A stretch of DNA of 64,000 nt from Rossellomorea aquimaris (lineage in GTDB: Bacteria > Bacillota > Bacilli > Bacillales > Bacillaceae_B). The notes beneath the pieces are model-generated. The model was not told the DNA's origin and did not search any database. It saw only the letters and a list, made by a program, of their open reading frames with translations. The first letter of the stretch is position 1; the number at the start of each line of letters is the position of its first letter. Location of the stretch: NCBI RefSeq assembly GCF_020171925.1, contig NZ_JAIVAR010000001.1, positions 1,415,659 to 1,479,658 on the forward strand. The letters are read 5' to 3'. Made by a program: the position numbers and the translations under genes. Below are positions 6,911-15,817 of the stretch, one piece after another.

Positions 6911-8014
6911 CTATCCTTCCTCTTGTATTAATTGCAAAACAACAGGTTCTCTCATGTTTATCACCTTTTCAAGCCGATTGCCATATAAGCAATAATCACC
7001 TTGAGGGGAGCACTGAATTTCTTCCAGTGGAAGGTCTTCATATACGATACTTTCATTTCCCTTGATTACATCCCACTTCACAAGTGAAAAAGCACCTGAA
7101 TAAGAATCAAAAGAACCATTATCGTTTGCCTTGAAGATGATCAACTCTTTCTTCTCCTCTATCATATCATAGTATGGAATGAACCAATCAGAATACCGGC
7201 TTAGAAGGATCATGTTGAATTGGGACAGGACCTCCCCTTCTTCATTGAACAATTGGAAGGAAAAAGAGTCGTCCGCTTCCCCGCTCTCATGGACCGATAA
7301 CAAAAACTCTCGGAAACGATTGAAATGGATGCTCCAAGGATCGATGATTTGCCTTTTCCGATCCAAGAGATTCTCACTTACCAGAGGGGCTGAAACACTT
7401 AACTCTTCATCATTCCAATCCTGATAAAGGACAGAAACTTCTGAATTCCATTTAAAGAAAGGCTGCTCGATTTCGATTGCCTCCATTTCAGTGTCTGTTA
7501 AGTCAAGCTCATTCACTTCATAGCTCCAATCTTCTGCAAAGCTTGTAATCAGGAGTTTATCCGTATTGAAGGCATTCCATTCAACCGACATCTCATAGGA
7601 TGGAACCTCTTCACGAACGATTTCCTTCCCATTACGATCGATAATCGTGATCAAGGCAGAGTATGTAGATGGGGCAGAGTGGATCAGGATCTTATCCCTG
7701 TCAGGTGAAACGATCGATTGTACATACGGAGCAGATAACTCATAGATTTTCTTGCTCGTTCCATCGACTAGGTCCGTTATATATAAAGCGGTTGATCCGT
7801 TTTCGTCTTTGACAGTCAAGATCTCTGTGTCTGATAACCAGTCGATATTCTCTTTGAATGACTCCGATTGGAGAATATGCGTTTTTATTTGATGAAACAC
7901 TGGTTTCGGTTGGGAAGCGACTGAAGACGGGGGAGTTTTAGCGTCTTGTGATTGACATGCTGTTATCATGATGACTGCAAAAAAGAAACATACGATCAGA
8001 TTGTATCTTTTCAA
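6911..8014 (-). CDS. yqgU: YqgU-like lipoprotein
   Basis: About 367 residues with a lipoprotein signal (KRYNLIVCFFFAVIMITAC), then repeated short beta-rich blades such as WLSDTEILTVKD, suggesting a beta-propeller-like fold. The frame is open to 8032, but that ATG lies inside the ribosome site; TTG at 8014 follows AAGGGGGAG at good spacing and starts directly at the signal peptide. Orthologous by position to B. subtilis YqgU (about 348 residues), function unknown. A SigW-type promoter lies 40 bases upstream. Confidence 0.85.
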   Translation of the reverse strand: MKRYNLIVCFFFAVIMITACQSQDAKTPPSSVASQPKPVFHQIKTHILQSESFKENIDWLSDTEILTVKDENGSTALYITDLVDGTSKKIYELSAPYVQSIVSPDRDKILIHSAPSTYSALITIIDRNGKEIVREEVPSYEMSVEWNAFNTDKLLITSFAEDWSYEVNELDLTDTEMEAIEIEQPFFKWNSEVSVLYQDWNDEELSVSAPLVSENLLDRKRQIIDPWSIHFNRFREFLLSVHESGEADDSFSFQLFNEEGEVLSQFNMILLSRYSDWFIPYYDMIEEKKELIIFKANDNGSFDSYSGAFSLVKWDVIKGNESIVYEDLPLEEIQCSPQGDYCLYGNRLEKVINMREPVVLQLIQEEG

Positions 8015-8050
8015 AAAAACTCCCCCTTCCAAATCTCTCCTATTAAGTAG

Positions 8051-8076
8051 TACGTTTAATCATGAAAAATGTTTCA
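8051..8076 (-). promoter_or_regulatory. ECF-sigma (SigW-type) promoter of yqgU-yqgV
   Basis: On the minus strand TGAAAC, 16 bases, CGTA. The predicted start is near 8045, about 30 bases before the TTG start of yqgU. Confidence 0.65.
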
Positions 8077-8104
8077 AAATAATGTTAAAAACATGTCAAT
8101 AATT

Positions 8105-8167
8105 CAAAAAATGATGACCATGAAATGTGACGTTCGCATCATCAGCCTTGTCACACGGTGGTCATCA
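8105..8167 (-). terminator. Two-tier hairpin terminator after yqgT
   Basis: Outer stem TGATGACCA / TGGTCATCA and inner stem TGTGAC / GTCACA, followed by TTTTTT on the minus strand. It is 150 bases downstream of yqgT and insulates yqgU. Confidence 0.7.
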
Positions 8168-8315
8168 CATATCCAATAAAAGGATTTATATTCTAGAGGA
8201 TCGTTCCTCGCCAGAAAAAACTCGATGATTAATTTTACTCCTCCCACACTGAAAAATCTACTATGTTCCCTTCAAAAAAAACAGTAAAAATCACCTATTT
8301 TTCTTATTTCACCCT

Positions 8316-9512
8316 TCATTCATACCATCTATACATCGTGACAAGAAAAATCCCCAATGTATCTCGATAAATCTCATCGAATTGAGACAGCGGAAGCGGA
8401 TTGATTCCTTTTCCCAACTCGAGTGTAAACGCCGCTTTCTGAAACTCTTGAATATACCAGTCTTTATAACCTGCATAACTGTCTATATACCTAACCGATT
8501 CATACCCACTTACTCTAGAGAAATCTTTCGCTAGGCGTTTTGATTCATCCGGTTCCAAGCCATCATATCCCCAGTAAAACTCTTTTCCTTGTGTGTGTAA
8601 AGCAAGCAATCGATCGAATTCTTCTTCTTTTGCAAGGTTTGCCATCGCGATTGCCTCGGGTTCTGAAAGGGGCTTATCACCTGGGAAATCCCTCGGGGCT
8701 GGTGACTTCGGTTCCTTTCTCTCTTTTTCGATTTCCCATTTAGCCGGAAATTGATTATTCAGATCCACCCCTCTGATATTTGCCTTCCATCCGGTAAAAT
8801 CAGTGCTTCCGCTATTCATTTTGAGCAACTGATCTTTCAAATTGGCAGGTGGTCCTTTCAACACAAGATCTACCCCGTCCGGGTTGACCATCGGGACGAA
8901 AGAGATTTTTACATCCCTGTACACCAATGGGGTATACACCCCCCTAATCCGTCCCGAATTTGTCAATGATAACAGATATTCATTTATGAATGTCATCAAG
9001 ACTGACGATGTGATCCACTCATTAGCATGGAATGATGCATCCATATGAACCTTTTTCTTTCCATTGCCAATCTCAACTTCATATAGGGGTTTCCCCATTA
9101 CGCTTTCTCCGATTGAGTTCAACCTAATGAAGGGATATCGTTCTTTCAGTCTTTCAAGGTCCTTCTTCAGCACTTCCGATGTGTAAGCCTGCCTTCCGTT
9201 AACAATCGGCTTGATGACCCTCGAAGGCAAATTGACGGTTGCCCCTATATTCAATGTGTTAGGATTTATATTTTCATTTACTAACAAGACAGCATCCACA
9301 CCAATATTTTTTTGAAGGGCGAGGTTCCAGAATGTATCCCCCTGTTGGATTGTATAACGTTCCTTTACGAATCCCGGTATCTCCACTTCCGCACCGATCT
9401 TCAAGTCATCGGGATCCAATGAAGGATTTGAGTCGATCAGTAAATCTATTGGCAAGAAAAAAAGTTGACTGTAGTACCAGAATGTATCGCCTTTTCTAAC
9501 AGTGATTTTCAC
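8316..9512 (-). CDS. yqgT: YqgT, LysM-M14 gamma-D-glutamyl-L-diamino acid endopeptidase-like
   Basis: 398 residues. Two LysM wall-binding repeats (about 1-47 and 52-96) precede an M14 zinc carboxypeptidase domain. Zinc ligands are seen in SFHANEW (HxxE) and in LLALHTQG; the catalytic Glu is in FTLELGKG. This matches YqgT and endopeptidase I of Lysinibacillus, which cut the gamma-Glu-diaminopimelate bond of peptidoglycan, often during sporulation or germination. No N-terminal signal peptide is visible, as in the relatives. The start is GTG with AGGGAGGT upstream. Confidence 0.92.
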   Translation of the reverse strand: MKITVRKGDTFWYYSQLFFLPIDLLIDSNPSLDPDDLKIGAEVEIPGFVKERYTIQQGDTFWNLALQKNIGVDAVLLVNENINPNTLNIGATVNLPSRVIKPIVNGRQAYTSEVLKKDLERLKERYPFIRLNSIGESVMGKPLYEVEIGNGKKKVHMDASFHANEWITSSVLMTFINEYLLSLTNSGRIRGVYTPLVYRDVKISFVPMVNPDGVDLVLKGPPANLKDQLLKMNSGSTDFTGWKANIRGVDLNNQFPAKWEIEKERKEPKSPAPRDFPGDKPLSEPEAIAMANLAKEEEFDRLLALHTQGKEFYWGYDGLEPDESKRLAKDFSRVSGYESVRYIDSYAGYKDWYIQEFQKAAFTLELGKGINPLPLSQFDEIYRDTLGIFLVTMYRWYE

Positions 9513-9574
9513 GGATATGACCTCCCTGATACCATCCTTACTTACTCATATGAAAGACTCCATGAATCATGACA

Positions 9575-9610
9575 AAAAAAAGCTTGCGAATTCAATTCGC
9601 AAGCTTTCTT
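9575..9610 (-). terminator. Terminator of yqgS
   Basis: Stem AAAGCTTGCGAATT and complement, followed by a seven-T run on the minus strand. Confidence 0.9.
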
Positions 9611-9624
9611 ACCAGTTATTGATC

Positions 9625-11490
9625 TTAATCCCGGTATTCTGTTTCTTCGTAGAAACGAAGCAGGTCTCCGTAGATGATCTTGTCGGAATACTCTAATTCT
9701 TCAGTTGCACGTTCTTGGTATGGTTTGCAGTATTTCATTTCGACTTCTTCTTCTGTACCCTTATCCCAGCATGTTTCACCGGCATATACATAATCCTTTG
9801 TGATGAAGCGCCCATCCCTCAGGATTGCGAAGTCCTCGTGTTGGTCAGAGAAAAGGTCTGCACCGAATTGGATCTCTTTCTTTGTGTCGACTCCCATCAG
9901 ATGGAGAATCGTCGGTTTAAGGTCGATTTGACCGGAAACTTTGGAAATCGTCTTCCCTTCTTGTCCAGGAACATGGATGATGAGCGGAACCCTTTGCAGC
10001 TGGGTACTCACAAAAGGAGTGATTTCCTTTCCTAGATACTGACTCATGGCTGTATTATGGTTCTCGGAAATTCCATAGTGATCACCGTACATTACGATGA
10101 TGGAATCTTCATACAAGCCTGATTCCTTCAAGTCGGAAATAAAGTTTTTCAATGCTTCATCCATATAACGGACGGTTTGGAAGTAACGATTGACTGTACC
10201 ATCCTTTGATGTATACGGTTCAATCAATTGATCTTCTTCATCCAACGTGAAAGGATAATGATTTGTCAGTGTAATCATCTTCGTACTGAACGGTTTCGGC
10301 ATTTCCTTCATATGCTCGACGGACTGTTCAAAGAACGGGATATCCTTCATCCCCCAGTTAACAGAGTTTTCATCTGTCACTTCGTAGTCCTTCAATGAAT
10401 AGAAACGGTCATACCCCAGTGAATCATACATGATGTCACGGTTCCAGAAACTCTTATTATTAGGATGCATGGCTGTTGTGTAGTAACCATTTTCATTTAG
10501 TTTCTCTGTCATTGATTCGAATTCATTACCTGAGTGGGTAAAGAATACCGCACCCCTGTTCAGTGGATAAAGTGAATTATCGAGCAGGAACTCGGAATCA
10601 GATGTTTTCCCCTGCTGTGTTTGATGATAGAAATTATCGAAATAGTAACTCTCACCGATGAAATCATTCAGGAATGGTGTGATTTCCTGTCCGTTCACTT
10701 CTTCATTGATGACGAAGTTCTGAAGTGATTCCATTGATACGATAATCAGGTTCTTGTTTTTCCCTACACCAAACATTTCGTCATCTGGCTCGATGTAACT
10801 TGCTCTAATATAGTTATCAATCCCTGCAAGCTCACTTCCGTCTGCCAATGCTCTCTGTGCAGAAGACTTCGATTGAAGGAAGATATCGTACAAATGATAA
10901 TTGTATGTCCCAATATTCTTTACTAGCATCTCGCGGTCGAACGTCCTTGTCAGAAGCTGAGGCCTTTCCGATTCAGAGAGGCCAAGGTTAAAGAACATAA
11001 GAGCAGTCGCAACAAGGAAATAGGCCCTTCTGCTCGCACGACTGTAATTACCAAGCGAGAACCCTGACGGTATAAGTTTGATCAAAGCGATCAAGATGAT
11101 GACATCAGAGAAATAGAACAGGTCCTTCCAGCTCATGATTGCACTCGCACTTCCTCCGAGATCAGAGAAGTTGCTTGTTTGGAAAAGAACAGGAAGCGTC
11201 AAGAAATCATCAAAGAATCGATAAAAAACAACATTCCCATAAAGGATGAATGATAAGATGAAGCTCGTGATGATCACATAACGGGTCCGGGACTTATCCT
11301 TCTTCATCAATAACCCGATTCCGAAGATGAAGAGTAAGAAACTTAGCGGATTCATAAAGAGGATGATCTCTTGAATTGTGTTTTCTATTTTTATATCAAA
11401 GCTAGTTTTATAGACGATGTACGTTTTGATCCAAAGCAATAATGCCGCAATGACGACAAGCGGAGCCTTTGGAATCTTTTTATTATTCAT
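9625..11490 (-). CDS. yqgS: YqgS, LtaS-family lipoteichoic acid synthase
   Basis: 621 residues. Five N-terminal membrane segments (residues about 10-190) are followed by an extracellular sulfatase-fold domain. The catalytic Thr is in [10 protein letters not shown]; metal ligands are in VSMESLQNF and MYGDHYGIS, with LTNHYPF typical of LtaS. These enzymes polymerise glycerol phosphate from phosphatidylglycerol to make lipoteichoic acid; YqgS is one of four B. subtilis paralogues. An ECF-type promoter lies about 195 bases upstream, consistent with SigM control known for the paralogue ltaS. Confidence 0.93.
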   Translation of the reverse strand: MNNKKIPKAPLVVIAALLLWIKTYIVYKTSFDIKIENTIQEIILFMNPLSFLLFIFGIGLLMKKDKSRTRYVIITSFILSFILYGNVVFYRFFDDFLTLPVLFQTSNFSDLGGSASAIMSWKDLFYFSDVIILIALIKLIPSGFSLGNYSRASRRAYFLVATALMFFNLGLSESERPQLLTRTFDREMLVKNIGTYNYHLYDIFLQSKSSAQRALADGSELAGIDNYIRASYIEPDDEMFGVGKNKNLIIVSMESLQNFVINEEVNGQEITPFLNDFIGESYYFDNFYHQTQQGKTSDSEFLLDNSLYPLNRGAVFFTHSGNEFESMTEKLNENGYYTTAMHPNNKSFWNRDIMYDSLGYDRFYSLKDYEVTDENSVNWGMKDIPFFEQSVEHMKEMPKPFSTKMITLTNHYPFTLDEEDQLIEPYTSKDGTVNRYFQTVRYMDEALKNFISDLKESGLYEDSIIVMYGDHYGISENHNTAMSQYLGKEITPFVSTQLQRVPLIIHVPGQEGKTISKVSGQIDLKPTILHLMGVDTKKEIQFGADLFSDQHEDFAILRDGRFITKDYVYAGETCWDKGTEEEVEMKYCKPYQERATEELEYSDKIIYGDLLRFYEETEYRD

Positions 11491-11684
11491 TTTGTTACCT
11501 CCTTGCTACTTACGCTGGTCCTTCGTATGTAACATAAATTGTAAGTTATTCCCTGGTAAATTAAGGGATTTCTAAAATAGAACCATGAGTTATCTTAATA
11601 CTTTTTTTACAAAACGTCAAACCTCAATTAATACCAATAGGTTAAAATGATATTTTACACCTTATTCTCCTACCCATCCTATTA

Positions 11685-11710
11685 GACGTATGAAACAGTA
11701 AAAAGTTTCA
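11685..11710 (-). promoter_or_regulatory. ECF-sigma (SigM/SigX/SigW-type) promoter of yqgS
   Basis: On the minus strand TGAAAC, 16 bases, CGTC. The predicted start is near 11679, leaving a leader of roughly 190 bases before yqgS. Confidence 0.6.
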
Positions 11711-11967
11711 TCCTGTCCCCATTATCTAAAAATGATTCTTTAGCACCACAAATATGCTCTACCTCTGCTATCAAAACACGACATGTTACCCACTAGTCCG
11801 GTTGTCCGCTAACATTAATACGTTTCAGAAAAGCTCTATTCCCAAAGTTTGTTGTGATCTTTTGGATGCCTCTGTTAGACACCGCTGCCCAATTCCGTAG
11901 GTTGTCGGATTTTTTCCATATGAAGGACTGATTTCACTAACTAGGCATGTGCCCTAAACACAAAGAC

Positions 11968-11995
11968 AAAAAAAGAGCGCCAAAAGGCGCCCCAG
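11968..11995 (-). terminator. Terminator of glcK
   Basis: GGGCGCC / GGCGCTC-type stem with TTTT loop and a seven-T run on the minus strand. Confidence 0.85.
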
Positions 11996-12001
11996 TTTCG
12001 T

Positions 12002-12967
12002 TTATATTTTATTCTTTACCAGCCATGCTGCCCCGATCACTCCAGCATCATTTCCGAGCGTGGCAATATTCAAATGAGTAGAAGTCCTAACCGTCGGGAA
12101 GGCAAACTGTTTGAAATAGTCGTTCACCCCATTCAACAGAATATCACCGGCCCTTGATACTCCGCCTCCGATCACAATCTTTTCCGGATTCAATACATTC
12201 CCTGCATTTGCAAGTGCCAGGCCAAGATAAAAGGCAAGCTGATCGACTACTCCCTTTGCAAGTTCATCATTATTTCTAGCGGCGTCAAACACATCTTTTG
12301 CACTGATTTCACGCTTTTGGTTGCGTGTATCTCTTAGAACCGATTCAGTTGAGGTCGAATCCAATTGTTCATTTGCCAGACGGACGACACCGGTGGCAGA
12401 AGCGACCGTTTCCAAACAGCCAGTTTTACCGCAATTACACTGAAATCCGCCTTGGGGCACCACTGTAATATGGCCAATCTCACCGCCGGCACCCCTTACG
12501 CCATGCACAACATCACCATTGGTGATGACTCCTCCTCCAACACCTGTGCCAAGTGTGACACACACGAGGTCCTTTGCACCGTCTCCGGCGCCTTTCCACA
12601 TTTCTCCGAGTGCAGCACAATTGGCATCATTGTCAATGACAGCCGGGAGTCCTGTTTCCACCTCCAGGAGGTCTTTCAATGGAGTATTTTGATCCCAGCC
12701 AAGGTTCACGGCTTCGTAAATAATCCCTTTTGTCACATCAACCGGACCTGGTGCACCCATGCCGATCCCGACCAATTTATCTTTGGATTGATCAAACTCG
12801 CCCAATTTCCTGTCGATGGCTTTCGCTATATTGACGATGATGTTCTTACCGTTCTCAGAAGTATCCGTGGGGATTTCCCATTTATGTAACAATTCACCGT
12901 ATTTACTCAAGAATGCGATCTTCGTCGTCGTACCTCCGAGATCTACACCTACCAGCCATTTTTCCAT
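12002..12967 (-). CDS. glcK: Glucokinase, ROK family
   Basis: 321 residues. The ATP-binding [13 protein letters not shown] is at the N-terminus; [13 protein letters not shown] holds the catalytic Asp; the ROK zinc motif [14 protein letters not shown] follows GEIGHI. It phosphorylates intracellular glucose with ATP. The order gluP...yqgQ-glcK is conserved in Bacillus, and yqgQ lies 13 bases upstream, so the two are cotranscribed. Confidence 0.96.
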   Translation of the reverse strand: MEKWLVGVDLGGTTTKIAFLSKYGELLHKWEIPTDTSENGKNIIVNIAKAIDRKLGEFDQSKDKLVGIGMGAPGPVDVTKGIIYEAVNLGWDQNTPLKDLLEVETGLPAVIDNDANCAALGEMWKGAGDGAKDLVCVTLGTGVGGGVITNGDVVHGVRGAGGEIGHITVVPQGGFQCNCGKTGCLETVASATGVVRLANEQLDSTSTESVLRDTRNQKREISAKDVFDAARNNDELAKGVVDQLAFYLGLALANAGNVLNPEKIVIGGGVSRAGDILLNGVNDYFKQFAFPTVRTSTHLNIATLGNDAGVIGAAWLVKNKI

Positions 12968-12980
12968 CTTAGAATCACCC

Positions 12981-13184
12981 TTATTCTTGTTTTTCTTTTT
13001 CTATCGCTATTTCCTGCCTTAATATCAGCAAAGCTGTCTGGAAATCCCTCGTATCGATCAACTGGGACTTGTACAACTCTTTCAGCTCGTCTTCCATCAA
13101 CTGCAGGTCTGAAAGACGATGTCCAACATAGATGATTGTCCCATATGATTTAAGGAACTGTTGGATATCATAAATCGTTTTCAT
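12981..13184 (-). CDS. yqgQ: YqgQ, DUF910 small protein
   Basis: 67 residues, almost entirely helical: [19 protein letters not shown], then [19 protein letters not shown] and a charged C-terminus. It is the DUF910 family, conserved immediately upstream of glcK; a crystal structure exists for a B. subtilis homologue, and single-stranded nucleic acid binding has been suggested, but the role is not established. A ribosome site CAGGTG precedes the ATG. Confidence 0.9.
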   Translation of the reverse strand: MKTIYDIQQFLKSYGTIIYVGHRLSDLQLMEDELKELYKSQLIDTRDFQTALLILRQEIAIEKEKQE

Positions 13185-13281
13185 TCTTACACCTGCTTTC
13201 TTTCTTCACCTTAAAGTATATGATAAAAAGGCAGTGTACTCAATTCTTTCTTATCGAAATAAAGGAGAGCAGATTGAAATA

Positions 13282-13325
13282 AAAAAGAGACTTCCTACAG
13301 GAATAAAACCTTAAGGAAGTCTTCA
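13282..13325 (-). terminator. Terminator of the GerA-type gene
   Basis: Stem GACTTCCT / AGGAAGTC with a long loop, followed by TTTTTTA on the minus strand. Confidence 0.75.
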
Positions 13326-13336
13326 TGCAACACCTC

Positions 13337-14794
13337 TTAACGATCGGGATCCCTCGGATGAAGGAAACGCGGCCTCCGATTTTTGAGAGGGATCGGTGAC
13401 CTCAGGAACACGTCCCTGAACGCACGGAAGTTAAACGGAATGAACGGCCACATATAAGGGATGTCGAATGATTTCATCCGTGATAATGCAATCAACCAGA
13501 GAAAAGTGCCCCCTACAAAACCGTAGACTCCAAATAAGGATGTCGATGCGAGCAGAAAGATCCGCACAAGCCTGTTCGCAAGGCTCAACTCATAACTTGG
13601 AGTCGAGAATGTACCGATTGCAGCAATCGCAAGATATAAGATGACTTCATTGACGAATAACCCGACTTCCACGGCTACCTGACCGATCATCAATGCGGCC
13701 ACCAGCCCTAGTGCCGTCGCAAGGGAAGAAGGCGTGTGGATGGCCGCCATCCTGAGTATGTCTATTCCGATCTCAATCAATAGGAATTGAAGGAATAAAG
13801 GGACTTCTCCGGTTTCAGTCGGCCCGATGTAACTGAATTGTGCAGGGAGTAAGTCTGGTTGTACCGCAAATAAGTAATATAGCGGAAGCAGGAAAATGGA
13901 ACTCCAGACCGCGATGAACCGAACAAATCTTAAGTAAGCCCCGACAGTCGGCTTATTGCGGTATTCCTCCGCATGTTGCAGATGATGCCAAAACGTCGTC
14001 GGCGTGATCATGACGCTCGGTGAACCGTCGACCATGATGATCACGTGTCCCTCATAAAGATGAGTGGCCGCTGTATCCGGCCTCTCCGTATATCTTACCA
14101 TTGGATAAGGATTCCAATGCCGCCCGGAAATATATTCTTCCAGTGTTTTTTCGCCCATTGGAAGTCCATCGGTATCAATCTTGGAAATCGAGTCTTTGAT
14201 CTTTTTTACCAATTCCGGGTCTGCTATATCCTCAAGATAGGAAACAACAATATCCGTCTTTGACCTTCTCCCGACCTGCATGTACTCCATCCTGAGAGAA
14301 GGATCCCGTACTCTTCTTCTTGTCAATGCGGTATTGAAGACGATTGTTTCAACATATCCGTCCCTCGAACCCCGTACTACCCTTTCTATATCCGGCTCCT
14401 GCGGCCCACGTACTGGATAGGTCCTGGCATCGATGATGATGATCTTATCGATTCCATCCACCACTAGTGCGGTTGGACCAGCCAGCACTAAATCGACAAC
14501 TTTATCAAGGTCGTCAACCTGTTCGATCTCAATATAAGGGATATACGTTTTCAACAATTTGTGTAACGTGTTTTCTTCCAATTGATCCGGATCCAGACCT
14601 GATAAGAGTTTCATCAAATAATGCATGATGTCATCTTTGACGAAGCCATCGACCATGAACATGGCCATTTTTCTTTCGGCATATTCTAAATCCAGCTGTA
14701 TGACATCGAAGCTCTTATCGACAGCCAGCACATCTTTCAAATATCTTGTATTCTCTTCAATCTTTATAGAGACAGGCTTTTTTTCATTTGTCAT
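13337..14794 (-). CDS. GerA-type spore germination protein, SpoVAF-like, orphan
   Basis: 485 residues of the GerA/SpoVAF family. The hydrophilic N-terminal domain (1-270) contains RTYPVRGPQEPDIERVVRGS and NTALTRRRVRDP, which resemble SpoVAF more than GerAA. Several membrane segments follow (about 280-460), with PYMWPFIPFN near the end. Such proteins form channel subunits in the spore inner membrane. No GerB- or GerC-type partner genes are adjacent, so it is solitary. ATG at 14794 (MTNEKKP) is preferred over 14812 because GGAG lies upstream of it. Expected in the forespore; no clear SigG promoter was assigned. Confidence 0.85.
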   Translation of the reverse strand: MTNEKKPVSIKIEENTRYLKDVLAVDKSFDVIQLDLEYAERKMAMFMVDGFVKDDIMHYLMKLLSGLDPDQLEENTLHKLLKTYIPYIEIEQVDDLDKVVDLVLAGPTALVVDGIDKIIIIDARTYPVRGPQEPDIERVVRGSRDGYVETIVFNTALTRRRVRDPSLRMEYMQVGRRSKTDIVVSYLEDIADPELVKKIKDSISKIDTDGLPMGEKTLEEYISGRHWNPYPMVRYTERPDTAATHLYEGHVIIMVDGSPSVMITPTTFWHHLQHAEEYRNKPTVGAYLRFVRFIAVWSSIFLLPLYYLFAVQPDLLPAQFSYIGPTETGEVPLFLQFLLIEIGIDILRMAAIHTPSSLATALGLVAALMIGQVAVEVGLFVNEVILYLAIAAIGTFSTPSYELSLANRLVRIFLLASTSLFGVYGFVGGTFLWLIALSRMKSFDIPYMWPFIPFNFRAFRDVFLRSPIPLKNRRPRFLHPRDPDR

Positions 14795-14935
14795 CCAGCC
14801 CTCACTCCTCATCCATTAACATGTTTTACCACTTTACCATCCTAGACAATGGAAGGATAAATCATACATGGTAACATAATTAACCACTCGCCGGCATATG
14901 AATGTAGCACCGGACAAACCATTGGAGTGAAGCTT

Positions 14936-15817
14936 ATGAAACAAAAGGTCATCCATGCTCTCCCCTTTTTGATTTTCATGGTCATATTGGCCATCGGAAT
15001 CGAATTCATTTATAAACCCCAAACCCGTGAAAGCATCATTTTTTTCCCGATCAACGAGGACGTTACCTATGAATCTGCGAGTACCCTCCTCACACTTCAA
15101 CCTGAGAAGAAAAATCAACATTATGAGGTGAACTGGAAGACTTCATCTAAACTTGATACACCCGCATATCTACGTCAGGATGTCGGATTCCTATTCATCA
15201 ATGGACGTTTGAAGGGAAAGATGAATGAATGGGAACAGGACACCGATCAAATCGTCCAGGAAGAGACGATCAAAGGAAAGGAGAGCAGTCTCTTACAGGC
15301 ACTGTCCTTTCATTATTCCGAGATTCATGATGATGATGAAAAGTATACAAGCTCACAAAAGATGACCGAGGACCGCCTCTATGTAATAGACTCCAATTTC
15401 AGTCCATTGAACTCTTTCAGAAAGCCTGGCAATGATGCAGAGAAAGAGTGGAAGAGCATCCTGGATCGGGTTTCGTCACAACAACTGGACTTCTTGTGGG
15501 AGAAAGGCATCGAATCTCTTGGGATACAGGTCGAAGAATACCATGCGTTCCCACTCACAGAGCTCCCTGCCATGGAAAATGAGCCTCTAGAAGGATTTGA
15601 CAAGATGTCATGGGAGAGATTGATCGGAAATCTATGGGAGGGTTTATATAAAAATTATTATTTAGGAATTAAAAAAGAAGATGGTACCATCGTTGATTCC
15701 CTCGACAGCACCATCCCGTTGATTCTGATCAAAAAAGATAAAAAAGAAGTCCTTGTACTCTTGATTGATAACAAGGGAGCCCCTTCATTATTAAAGCAAC
15801 AGATTCCCGTCCTTTAA
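14936..15817 (+). CDS. Unrecognised signal-anchored protein, divergent from the GerA-type gene
   Basis: 293 residues. A basic N-terminus and one hydrophobic segment (HALPFLIFMVILAIGIEF) suggest a membrane anchor or uncleaved signal; the remaining 270 residues are charged, predicted outside the membrane, with no domain I recognise. The frame opens with GTG at 14927, but ATG at 14936 has GGAGTG at proper spacing. It is convergent with gluP, the two stop codons overlapping by four bases. Shared upstream region with the germination gene hints at sporulation-linked expression; this is inference only. Confidence 0.75.
   Translation: MKQKVIHALPFLIFMVILAIGIEFIYKPQTRESIIFFPINEDVTYESASTLLTLQPEKKNQHYEVNWKTSSKLDTPAYLRQDVGFLFINGRLKGKMNEWEQDTDQIVQEETIKGKESSLLQALSFHYSEIHDDDEKYTSSQKMTEDRLYVIDSNFSPLNSFRKPGNDAEKEWKSILDRVSSQQLDFLWEKGIESLGIQVEEYHAFPLTELPAMENEPLEGFDKMSWERLIGNLWEGLYKNYYLGIKKEDGTIVDSLDSTIPLILIKKDKKEVLVLLIDNKGAPSLLKQQIPVL

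Larger units (their letters stand above)
11491..12001. other. Intergenic region yqgS/glcK
   Basis: 511 bases with the yqgS ECF-type promoter and the glcK terminator. Short open frames here lack ribosome sites; no RNA gene was recognised. Confidence 0.5.

Noticed and set aside
11761..11900. Short plus-strand open frame between yqgS and glcK
   Set aside because: About 45 codons, no ribosome site, no similarity.
12365..12889. 174-residue open frame antisense to glcK
   Set aside because: Shadow of a strongly supported gene; no ribosome site or domain.
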